NCBI GenBank assembly: GCA_023897205.1
Contig: JAHWDD010000007.1
Span: 1,302,001 to 1,366,000 of the forward strand
Direction of reading: 5' to 3'
Length of the DNA: 64,000 nt
Source of the DNA: Exophiala sp. HKRS030
Taxonomy: Eukaryota > Ascomycota > Eurotiomycetes > Chaetothyriales > Herpotrichiellaceae
Below the pieces are notes generated by a model. It did no database searches, was not told the DNA's origin, and saw only the letters and a program-made list of their open reading frames with translations. Below are positions 9,801 through 19,878 of the stretch, in pieces; position 1 is the first letter of the stretch; the number at the start of each line of letters is the position of its first letter. The position numbers and the translations under genes were made by a program.

Positions 9801-12800
9801 AAGAGATGCCTTGAAAATCCAACCCGCCCTTGTCCGGTCGTCGCTTCTGGCTGCAGCCGCACCATACTGTAGACATGCTCCCTCGAGCTATTCGAGGGCA
9901 ATTATTACGCCTAATACTTCCTCAGTCCACGCCAGGAGATTGCAGCACGGGCGAGTTCGTGTCCTCTTGAGACATGTGCTCGACGCTCGCTACGTGTGTT
10001 GCGCCTCCAACCAAGCCGCTCCTCGGTCCACGATCACTCTGAAACGATGGGTCCGCAACAACAGGATTTTGATATCAAAACCAAAAGATGTCTGACGTTT
10101 CTCGATGATCACTGCCCGATGGCCCTGCAGCGCTGCGTCCTGGCAGATCAGCGCAGCACCAACCCCGCCAGGTGACCTTCCGTCCAGGCATGGCCATGGG
10201 AGAAGAATGATGCCGTCTGAACTGTCCCAAGTAGAATGAAGCACAGTGGCCGAGAAGCCGTTATCTGAACGCCACTCTCGTGTCGAACCTCAACACTCGT
10301 AAAGCTTTTACGAGGCGGCGAGACACGGGACGCTGATTAAGGCCGAACAATAATTCTGGCGTGAGCTAACCGCACCAGGCCTCCACCACCACCTCCTCCG
10401 TGACCAAACCATCAAAGGGCGACAAACCTGACAGACTGCAGCACAAGATGCGGCTTACTGGAGTATGCGTCCAGGGTCAGACCACTGAGGCATCGAAGAT
10501 GAACTGACCTGTGCAGCACCGAGACAGTCTCCATGACCTGGAAAATTTGGTCTGATTCAGAAGTGCCAGGGTATTTTGATTGATTTTCAAATGCTCTCGA
10601 CACTAGGAGCACTCGACCTCGAATGGGGAGCACTGACTAGGTTGATCCTTGGTGGTGTGCTGCCGACAAGGAATGGCCATGCTTTGGATGCATGGTGGCG
10701 TTCAACCCTCGCTGTGTCTAGCGTCATCCACCCCCACAGCTGCACTTGTTGTGTTTCTGTAAGCGACCATCTCCAACATTTTTGCTTTTTTTCCCTGTGC
10801 ATCAACAGTGCATCTGACTACAGGTCCGGCTTATCGTGCATCACGTTCGACTGGGCGTTTCTGCAGTTCGTATCCGCTCGAGATCCGGCTGACCAGCATT
10901 CAGGTCGCATCACCGGTCATGGTGCTTGCTGAACGGTACGAGACAGAGCCAACTGAAGCTGACCTGATTCTTTTGGTCCAGCATGACCACTTGTAGAAGT
11001 GGGTGAGGAAAAGTACATCTGAGATTCCAGGAAAAGCAGTCACCGCCGAAACAAGCCCAAGTCTGCTGATGAAGGACAACCATCTGCCGATTGCACGCTA
11101 TCCTCGACGGTTAAATTTTCCATTCTTTAGTCGCGGAGCACAATGTCCATTTACAGACTACGTGGCAGGATCAGCTTATCATGAAGCACGATCGTCATCA
11201 TCCTGCTGTCGTGGCTGCCAGTACATGCATCTGCGTCGCATCAGAAACGCCATAAGCCTCTCTCACGAGCAACTCGAGGTACAAATTTCAGCCACGGCGG
11301 AGAATGACTGCATGCGTGGTCGGGTTGTATCTCCGCCGGTACTGCCCAAGTTGCGGTGTTTCTTCAAGTGACAGCCCTCGCAAATACCTCGCTGTACGCA
11401 GATAGACGTGTCAAGTAGCACTCAGCTGAAAACCACGAGCCGGGGAGCAACCGGTTTATCACCGAGCCATCTGTAGACAGGATCATCTCCTCTCTTCCTC
11501 AGAGACTACTGCTACGGCACCAATAGCATCAAGACCACTCGAAGTGCTGATGTCGGGCTGATGTTATACGTCCACGACTGCCGTCTACGGCCTGGTGAAA
11601 GCATGAAGAAATAATAGTGAAATAAATCGAAGCACCTGGTGGTACAGTTACCCCGAGCCACGTTCCGGCGCCTCTACGGAATGAAAGACTCCTTGGGTGA
11701 CTACGAAAACGGCAGTGCTACAACCAGAGTGTTGACATTGTACAACCATCCCACCTGTGATATCGATGAAGTAGCACATGTCAACGCAATACACAACTCT
11801 ACAAGCAGAGTCATGTCGTTGAGATAGCACGAATGAAGATGAAGATATGTCACGGTCTCCGGAAGACAGGGCTTCACTTCCCCCCGTAGACCGCCTCTTT
11901 TTGATGTGCATGGAGGACGCAGACAGCTGGTCAGACGTGCAACCTAAACAAGTCGCAGCGCGGGGGTGGCCCACGGTGCCTGGACGATCTATCCGTCGCC
12001 CAAAATCCAGCGCTGTTTCTGCAAGCCCACAATCGTCTCGAAGCCCGACGGTGAACTTCATCACGGCTTTTTCATCAGAGACAGCCGTACAAAGGACTGA
12101 ATGTCGTTTCGACCACTTCGAAACATGCCTCACACCTCTGGACGTTCTTGGCAATGACGTCAATCCTCTGGTCAATTTTGACGACGCCAACATCGATCAG
12201 TTTCCGGCTGTTCTGAGGTACTTGGAAGCTAGCCTTGACCTCTTGACCCTCAGTTATCTATCGCTGTCTACCTTTGTCATATGCCGCCGCGAATGATCGA
12301 CAATCTGGTGTTCATGCACATCATCTGAAGGTTTATGCACGTCAACATCGGAGCCTCACCGCTCGTTGGGCCCCTGTACATCAGTTCCTCGTATTCTGAC
12401 GCAAGACAGGCGGTGAAGACGAGAATATCGGAAATGCAAGGCTACAGACACTGCGATGCTTCCCCAGCCCATCAAAGCCTCGCGCCTCGCGGCCCGAAGC
12501 GAGATCGACTTGTCTTAACCACACTTGATCGAAGTTTGGGGATCTCAGGATATAAGTATCGTAGAGCTTTCTAATTCCTGCCAAACCCTTGAAACCTCTG
12601 ATCAGACCTCGATGCAAAAGGGTTCCTGACACTGCTTCTCACCGGCAGCACGATGCGCGAGGTGCAACAAAAATTTGAAGGCGAACCACACCGTGACATT
12701 TTGCTGACTACCACTTACACATCCACCCTAAATCTCCTCACCGCATTCCCGTCCACTGACCACTACACATTGTCAACAACATTCTAAGATGTCAATAGAA

Positions 12801-15050
12801 GGTGACTAAGCGTGGCTACCGTTAACGAACAAAGGGGTCTAGAGAGGTGCACTGCGCTATCTTCTCCAAATGGCCCCAGAGTCGTTGAGCTCGTCACGAC
12901 AAGACAATAGGGCCAACCCCCCACCGAGATGGTCATGTGCCACGATATCCGAAAACGCAAACTGGTGCCAGCTTCAATCCAACCTCGATTCGTTCCTGCG
13001 TCATGCTGTGTGACGTTGTACAGATCTGAATCTGCAACCCAAGTCGTCTGGAGCCGGTCATGCGAGTCATCTCGAGGACCTGTCGGTGCTTGCCTGACCC
13101 CCTTGGGTACTTGCAGGCCCGATCGCTTGCATGGCTAGATTCTCAAGGGGGATAATTGAGCAGAGGCTTTCCGACTGGCTGGTCCTCGACGACGAACTTC
13201 TGATCTGCCGACAAATAGTAACCCTCGAAAGGACCACCACAGTGGACAAACCCTCTCTTGGCCACCACCTCCCCGGTACCGTTGCACCGGCTGGACTTTC
13301 GCCACCACCTACCTCCTCTTTCAGGATTGATTTTCCCTGGTATGCATGTTTTGAAAATTTTGGTGTCTAGCGATTGGACAACGGGGGTTCTCAAACGAGA
13401 CCTAAGAGGAACCGATGGAGATTTGTCCCAGTCACAGGGCCGCAAGAGCCCTTCACCCTGCTTCGTAACGAGAAATGGATGGCGCTTATGCGATTCGCAT
13501 GTGAGGACTCTGATGAAATGCTCAAGCATCCCAGGTCCCGCTCTACAGGCCCTTTTCACTGCGCTTCTTATTCGTTCTCCGACACTTCCTCGGGTGCGCT
13601 TTACCCAGTCAAAGTTTCCAGATCTGGTCCGGAGGATTGCACATCGCTAATTACTGCAGTCCCAGCTCGCTAGCATTCACCGCGCCAGCAGTTGCTCGCC
13701 ACAACTCACGCCACCAGCGGCGACGGCAGAAAAAGCTACCTACCCGTAGGCTGTACAACTTATGGCTGCTCTGTGGATTACACGGCACGACACCCTGCTC
13801 TGCAGCTGCGGCTTGCTCGCGAGGCGTGGGGTGGAATTTACAAGGGTAGCGCCCCCTGAATGCCACCTAAACAGTTATAATACCAATCTCGAACCCTTGC
13901 GTGCCCGCCTTCCTGAGGTTCGGCAATACCTACATTCTTCTATCTAATAGAGGGGGCCGATGTAAGCTCAAGGTAAATCGACAACGCAACATCTCAAGCC
14001 CTTGAGTTTCGTGTTGTTTCTCCAAAGCTTACTTGCTATTGTAGGATTCTCAAGCTATTGCTATACCGAACAGACGATCATGTTCGAAGCACGAATACCC
14101 TACCTTGTTAGTCGGCGTGCTGGCTGATCCTGTTTCCCCGCCCTGTTTTCTCCTCTCTCAATCACAATGATGGCCTTCCAGGGAGACGTAGTGTTCTCAC
14201 GTGTGGCATCACTTTCTACTCACGCACGGAGAATACGACGGTCCTAATTTCGAGGACACTCAATCTCAAAATTGAACAAGAGCTGGATGTTGAGGATACC
14301 ATAACACTGATTCGAGTGTCCGAAATTGCCGCCCATACCTGCCTGCGACGGGTCACTTGAGAGCAATTAGATAGATTTGCCCTACTATCGATATCATCCT
14401 ACATTTATTTTGGACATTACCAGGCAGGCCACCGTGGTAGCCCATGCTTCGTACGTCGTTGGTAGGCGCCAGGGCTATGTCAGTAATAGCCAGCGAAAGA
14501 TGGGCATACTGTGTTTCATCACTCGATGACCTCCACCTCTCACGAATTCAGCTTCGGCTTTGATATGGACGTGGGAGTTTACCCAGATTACAAGGAGATC
14601 ATTGTTGACTGGGGGGGAGGCCTTGGTGACGAAGGCACACCAAGGATGAAAATACGTCCCAGTTTGATCCCCTATCTCTATGCCCTGAATGCCATGGGAA
14701 AGCGCAGTCTCGAGCTTGACAAGTCACGCTAATAACAAGTTGAATCCTGAGACACACTTTGTACAAGTGGTTCGCACTGGTGCAGATTCCTGCTCTTAAC
14801 TTATTTGTACCACTCAAACATCTCTTCCCTTTCTCAGGCGTGATATTTCAGATCGAGCTACTCAGTACAAAGACTACATTCCTCGAGTGGTGGATGCCAT
14901 ATGCTGGCTCCGTATTGTGCTTTGCGCCTCGTCCACCACTCACGTGTTTTTGCAGCCAGACAACTGATTCTGCTCTACACCATCTTCGAACAGAGACCGA
15001 AAAAAAGAAGCCGGACTGAAAAAAAAGGAAAAACAGGAAAAATAAAAGAT
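6893..15050. other. about 8.2 kb with no supported protein gene
   Basis: No open frame longer than about 205 codons occurs and none carries a recognisable domain. I found no chain of short exons with plausible splice sites that gives a known family. Base composition is balanced, so this is not a strongly RIP-mutated AT-rich block, and I see no transposase, reverse transcriptase or long terminal repeats. The part next to 6892 is the GT2 promoter and 5'UTR. A faint flavoprotein-like relic (10065-10169, minus) is listed separately. The interval ends at a tRNA gene. Confidence 0.55.
10065..10169 (-). pseudogene. possible relic of an FAD-dependent monooxygenase
   Basis: On the minus strand a short frame reads GGVGAALICQDAALQGHRAV followed by IIEKRQ and, a little further, FGFDIKI. 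This resembles the N-terminal Rossmann segment of salicylate-hydroxylase-type flavoproteins (G-x-G-x-x-A, then a beta strand ending in EK/ER and a GAGI-like turn). About 310 nt further along the same strand, in another frame, ALRHLGLVD recalls the segment that follows this fold in the family. Frames are interrupted by stops. The likeness could be chance. Confidence 0.2.
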
Positions 15051-15137
15051 GCATCAACCCGGAATCGAACCGGGATCTAGTCGAGATAGCAAGGAGGTGC
15101 TGGCAACGACCAATTCTGACCATTAAACCATTGATGC
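15051..15137 (-). tRNA. tRNA-Gly(GCC) with a 16-nt intron
   Basis: The minus strand folds as a tRNA. The acceptor stem GCATCAA/TTGATGC is a perfect 7 bp, the D-arm contains TGGTTTAATGGTC, and the T-arm CCCGG-TTCGATT-CCGGG is perfect. The anticodon stem GGTCG/CGACT encloses loop TTGCCA...T with anticodon GCC. The 16-nt insert GCACCTCCTTGCTATC sits one base after the anticodon, the canonical eukaryotic tRNA intron position. The mature length is 71 nt before CCA addition, as for fungal tRNA-Gly(GCC). Oligo-T runs directly downstream on the minus strand (A-runs at about 15020-15048 on plus) fit RNA polymerase III termination. Confidence 0.93.
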
Positions 15138-15646
15138 GGTGGAGCCACATTTCGAATTAATCTGTGTGCTGATTGTTGAAGGAAATTTAGCACCTTAAAA
15201 TTATAGTGAATATAAATTGTGTGGTGGGGTACAGAGTAGTAATGGTATTGACGTCCCACCTAAAAGGTCACTCTAATTAGAGAGTACATGGGTCGGAGAT
15301 AAAATTTCAATCAGAAGTAAGATAACGATACTCCGTACTCCGTTGCAATTACTGCACTTCATCAGTATCAATGGGTTAGCGATAGAACTGGGTTGATAGC
15401 TATCTCGACTAGCACATTGGAATCCCCAAAGGTGATATATCCCGTGTCTGTCCCCAGCTTCTTGGTTTGTGGGGAGACCCTGACCAACCCAGCACTCGAT
15501 TCATGTGCCGAAGAGGTGCGGGTTCCGAGATGTCTTCGGCTAATCGAAAAGTCAATACCAACGAGATTATTTCAAAACTAGGATGAGTCTGATTTGAAAC
15601 CTGGTGCAGTAGGTCTGAGTGATATCTCAATTGGAAAACTTGAGCT
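15138..15646. other. intergenic: tRNA upstream side and amidase promoter
   Basis: No gene seen. Holds overlapping TACTCCGTA and TACTCCGTT at 15329-15344, a motif that recurs in other intergenic stretches of this window. Relatively AT-rich near 15160-15260. Confidence 0.5.
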
Positions 15647-17753
15647 ATGCCCGACCTACAGGCCTGGGAGACGCTCGTGCAAGCCAAACAAGCAGAGGCT
15701 GCCGAAAAGATCCCCAAAGAATGGCTGCTACCAGAATCTTTGACACCCAACATATCCGAAACGGGAGATACATGCGTGTTGGATGTCCCTCGCGAGTCCG
15801 GACTGCTCACTGCTAAACAACTCGAGATCACGGAAGCTTATGATGCAACGGCACTCTTGGAAAAGCTGCACTCGGGCCAGTTGACGTCGGCGGAAGTCAC
15901 AGAGGCATTCTGTATCCGTGCAGCTATTGCACAACAAGTGGTTCGTCTCCCCTCCAGTAAGATGCCGTGATCAACTGACAAAGTAAATGTGTCTTAGTGT
16001 CGATGTCTGACAGAGACGTTCTTCGACCGGGCTTTGCAAAGGGCAAGGGAACTCGATTCTATTCTGAAGAACACGGGTAAGGTCATTGGACCGTTACACG
16101 GGTTACCCATCAGTCTCAAGGTGAGAAGACCAGCATCGATATCGAATGGATATGACAATTGTAGCCAATGCTGGACCAATGCTAATATCTTCTGCAAAGG
16201 ACTGTTTCAATGTCGAAGGCCTCCCAAGCACTATCGGCTTCACGTCATTCATTAAACATGGCCCGGTGAAGTCAAACTCGGCCGTCGTCCAGACCCTACT
16301 AGACCTCGGAGCTGTGCTATACGTCAAGACCAACATCCCCCAGACAATGATGGTATGTAGAATCTCCAAAGTCGTAGTCTCATGAACGAATGAACGAACG
16401 AACGAATGAACGCAGCTAACAGGGCCCCTCTTGTTTTCTGTTTCATAGGCAGGAGACTCTCACAACTACGTCTTTGGACGAACATTGAACCCTCACCGAT
16501 CATATCTCAGCGCCGGTGGCTCATCAGGCGGCGAAGGCGCACTCATCGCCATGCGCGGGTCCATCTTGGGCGTCGGGACCGACATCGCGGGCAGCGTGCG
16601 CATCCCTGCATTCTGCAACGGCACGTACTCGCTACGCCCCTCGGCCGATCGGATTCCATACGGCGGCCAAACGAGCTCAGCCCGTAAAGGGCTCACGGGG
16701 ATCAAACCCTGTGCCGGGCCCTTGGCCACGTCCGTTCGAGACCTGGAACTCTTCACGCGTGTCGTGGTCGACTCGGACCCTTGGAGACTAGATGCGAGCG
16801 CTATATTCTCGCCGTGGAGGAGGCAAGCGTTTTTGGGCGGGGGAGGAGGGCAGACCAAAAGTCGTCTCACATTCGGTTTGATCGTAGAAGACCCTCATTT
16901 CCCCATACACCCGCCCGTCATGAACACGTTGACTCGTGCCGCCGCCGCCCTCGAAGCCGCGGGACATCAGGTGGTCAAGCTAACCACGCCGTCCATCTAC
17001 GACGCCATGGTCCTTTCGTTCCGCATGTTCGCCATGGACCCGGCCAACACGGCGTTCGAACACATCAAGGCCAGCGGCGAACCGCGCATTCCCGCGCTCA
17101 GCTCGACCGACTTGCCTCACGAGCACGTGCGCGCCGAGTACGCGCCGCTCACGCTCGAGAGCCTGTACGATCTCAACGTCCGGCGGGCCGAGTTTCAGGA
17201 CGGATTCCGCAAGCTCATCGTGGAGAATGGACTCGACGCCATCATCATGCCGGCGTATCAGAGTACGGCTCCACGACACGACTTGATCAGTTGGGTGCCC
17301 TATACTGTGTTGAATAACCTTCTCGATGTGAGTTTGTCTGTCCACGAAACCCCGAAAATATGAGTCTACCACCTTGAGGTGTCCCAAGGTATACTTGCGT
17401 GAGTGAGAAGCAAACGATCCTAACTTGTCGATGTGCCCCCGTCATAGTACCCTGCTTGCATCGTCCCTTGGAGAAAAGCGAACAAAATCGACGATGCGAA
17501 ATACCTGAGGGAAGTCAAGTATATACCTCCTTGTAAGTTCATGTCCCTTTTTTATTTTCTCCCTTTGCAAGATGGATTTGAAGATCAGATTAGATCCATG
17601 TGGTGATACTAATGCGTATTGACAATCGATCTAGATAATCCAGAAGAGATAGAGGGTATGCCGTGTGCAGTACAGATTGTGGGGAGGAACATGCGTGAGG
17701 AGGAACTATTGAAGACGGCGTCCGTCGTTGACAACGTGTTGCACGAGAGGTGA
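15647..17753 (+). CDS. amidase signature family enzyme (acetamidase/AmdS-like)
   Basis: Six exons: 15647-15940, 15998-16120, 16200-16352, 16449-17327, 17448-17532, 17635-17753, giving 550 aa, the usual length of fungal amidases. The Ser-Ser(cis)-Lys triad is visible: Lys139 in GLPISLK, Ser215 in the signature SAGGSSGGEGAL, and Ser239 in GTDIAGSVRIPA. The Ser-Ser spacing of 24 residues matches fatty acid amide hydrolase. The enzyme should hydrolyse a carboxamide to acid plus ammonia; the physiological substrate cannot be told from sequence, and no secretion signal is present. The first donor could be 15941 (GTTCGT, chosen) or 15938 (GTGGTT); both keep the frame and differ by one valine. Intron 3 carries a GAAC/GAAT tetranucleotide array. 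Upstream is the tRNA-Gly gene; downstream the SPRY gene converges. Confidence 0.93.
16384..16412. repeat. tetranucleotide microsatellite (GAAC/GAAT) in amidase intron 3
   Basis: Seven consecutive units of GAAC or GAAT lie inside the 96-nt intron 16353-16448, about 35 nt before the 3' splice site. Confidence 0.8.
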
Positions 17754-18063
17754 TGTTGTTGAGGGAATTGATTTTCGTATGAGTAACCCTTGTGATTTTG
17801 GATGGTGATACGATTGTGGTGTACGGCTTGAATGATTGAATACAGTTAGATAGTGGGCAAAGGTCGCGATCAACAGGTCCTCAGATACGCTACAATGTAT
17901 AGTCTTTGTGCTTTGTACAAGATTGGAGCAAGGCCTCATGGTGATATCGTTATTCATTCATACTTTGAAGAAGTAAGAATTAACCAACGTCCAGGCACTC
18001 TTCGAGTGACCTCCTCGAGGTACTCCGTAGGGTTGGAGGTAGGCGAGCCATGAATTCAATTGT
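17754..18063. other. convergent 3' intergenic, 310 bp
   Basis: Lies between the stop codons of the amidase (plus) and SPRY (minus) genes. Contains a TACTCCGTA motif at 18021-18029. No gene seen. Confidence 0.5.
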
Positions 18064-19212
18064 TCAGCTCACCCCAAACCTTACTTCAAATTCAACCGCC
18101 CCAAACACGCCAATGGCAGGATACAAATCACCTTCGCCCATCAACCCGTCGACACCTTCGTCACGCTCGTCTCTTTCCTCGTCGATTTCCCATTCCCAAT
18201 CCTTGTTGGTGCGTCCGTTTCGAGCGACAAAAGCGGTCGTCTTGACTTTGCCCAACGACCCTGACGCATCAGCAGGTGTCGCCGAGAATCTCATGCCCAC
18301 CCGGACCGTCTCTCCAGGTCGAAAAGGTTCGACGAAGTCGCGTCCGCCCCAGGAATCGTTGACGAAACGTCGTCCGTCGTCTCCGTGCACGCCGATGCTG
18401 GCGCGGTGCCATCCCGGCAGGCGCCACGGCGGGTACGGTTTGGCCGCGTAGCCGACGGCGATTCCCGAGTTTGCGTTGGATATCCTGAGGACGTGGATCT
18501 CAAAGGAGACGGTCTTGGGGTGACCGGCGACAAGGGGGTTGTCGATGGCGGCAAAGTACAAGGGGATACTCGACATGATGACGGCGTCTTGCTGTTGCGA
18601 GGGCGTGCGGACGGACCACGTCGTCGGGGTCTTTTGGCGGAGGACGAAGTTCTTGTTGCAAAGTTGCGCCGGGGGACGTTCGAGGGTCAGGTGGCCCGAC
18701 GCCGCGAGGTCGTGGATGTCCCGAGACGGTGGCGAAGGGGTGTAGAGGGGGTGTCGGGCGCACCAGTCGTGGGCGCGGGCGGCCGAGTCGTAACTCGCGT
18801 TGTTGGTGGGAGAGTAGTCCTGCGGCAAGGGAGGAGGGGGAGGGAGTAGTGCCGTGTCCGGGATCACGGTCCAGTCGTGGTAAGGTGGCGGGTTTCCCGG
18901 AGGCGGCCCTGAAGGAGGAGCGTAGGTTTCTTCGTCATCTTGTCGCGGTTGTTGTGCGGTGGTGCCCTTCAGAAAGTTGGGGGGAGGGCCTGGAGGAGGA
19001 GTGAATTCAGATTGTCGGGATTGAGGAGGTGGAGGGCCGGATGGCGGATCGTATTGCTCGTCTGTTGTTGTTGTATAATTATCGTTCGAGGAAGAGCGTC
19101 CGAACACGCGACGCTTTTCTTCCGCCGTGGAATATGCATCGTATTGAGAACCGGTGGGCGTATCGTCCGTGCCGACGTCTACTTTACCCTTGAGGGATTT
19201 GAAGAAGCCCAT
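18064..19212 (-). CDS. proline-rich protein with a C-terminal SPRY-like domain
   Basis: Single exon, 382 aa. It starts MGFFKSLKGK. Residues of about 30-150 are low-complexity with repeated PPPSGPPP-type runs and a short FLKG break. The C-terminal half (from about residue 190) is a B30.2/SPRY-like beta-sandwich, recognised by YFEI/EIHVLRI, GIAVGYAAKPYPPWRLPGW, SIGVHGDDGRRFVND, GETVRVGMRF and a final LYPAIGVFGAVEFEVRF. SPRY domains bind partner proteins; in fungi they occur in ubiquitin-ligase adaptors and sorting receptors. No membrane segment is seen, so a cytosolic adaptor is the likeliest role, but the partner is unknown. The proline runs could recruit SH3, WW or EVH1 partners (inference). 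The gene is divergent from UTP10. Confidence 0.85.
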   Translation of the reverse strand: MGFFKSLKGKVDVGTDDTPTGSQYDAYSTAEEKRRVFGRSSSNDNYTTTTDEQYDPPSGPPPPQSRQSEFTPPPGPPPNFLKGTTAQQPRQDDEETYAPPSGPPPGNPPPYHDWTVIPDTALLPPPPPLPQDYSPTNNASYDSAARAHDWCARHPLYTPSPPSRDIHDLAASGHLTLERPPAQLCNKNFVLRQKTPTTWSVRTPSQQQDAVIMSSIPLYFAAIDNPLVAGHPKTVSFEIHVLRISNANSGIAVGYAAKPYPPWRLPGWHRASIGVHGDDGRRFVNDSWGGRDFVEPFRPGETVRVGMRFSATPADASGSLGKVKTTAFVARNGRTNKDWEWEIDEERDERDEGVDGLMGEGDLYPAIGVFGAVEFEVRFGVS

Positions 19213-19878
19213 GATAATCTCGCCCAGTGTGGCTTGGTAGTGGAATTGACGATGTCGAAGTCTTCAGTTGGGCGTAGACAGGGTCTGACTCTGACGCTGA
19301 CTTCGACTGTGTATGTAGATGGACCAGAATGACGTTCAGCCTAGAGAACCAATACTGATTGTTTCCTTCTCTCGCCCAGATTGTTCAAATAAGACTTGAT
19401 GACCAAGGTCACAGAGACATCAACGGATGATGGCTTGTCATTGAGAAGACAAACAGGTGGCGGAGTCTGGAGTGATGCCGGTCTAAGCCACAATGACCTT
19501 TTTTTGAAGTCTTGGAAGGTCTTGTAGGTTTGGATTATGCACTTACTCTCACTGGTGGTGTGCTTCCTCAACACCTTTCGCGCATACACAGTAGTCACCC
19601 AGATATGCTCAATCGAGATTGCACTGACACTTACCGAATTCGATACTTGTCGTCGACTCTGACAAGGACATGACTCGCCGGAGCATAAATACAGTTGCAG
19701 TCTGACTCGTACTTAAATCCGACTAACCCCGCAAAATTTTTGTTCCGACAAAAAAGTTGTAATTGTAGAAGTGAATGCATGTTCTTTGCTACAACCAAAT
19801 AAATCAGACTTGTGGACTGCCGTTCTTTTTTTGCGCAGTCGCCTCTGATGTCTCCTTGAACGACATTGTGTGGCAGAC
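19213..19878. promoter_or_regulatory. bidirectional promoter region, SPRY protein / UTP10
   Basis: The 666 bp between the two divergent start codons must contain both promoters. No other gene seen; no TATA box or regulator site stands out. Confidence 0.5.

Noticed and set aside
9478..10095. 205-codon open frame, plus strand, in the gene gap
   Set aside because: Low-complexity PCPCPCPQP segment and no recognisable family; the opposite strand gives the more protein-like (though broken) reading.
14526..14732. Short plus-strand frame MTSTSHEFSFGFDMDV...
   Set aside because: Only about 68 codons and the longer version starts at GTG. It reads somewhat protein-like, but I could not connect it to other exons or a family.
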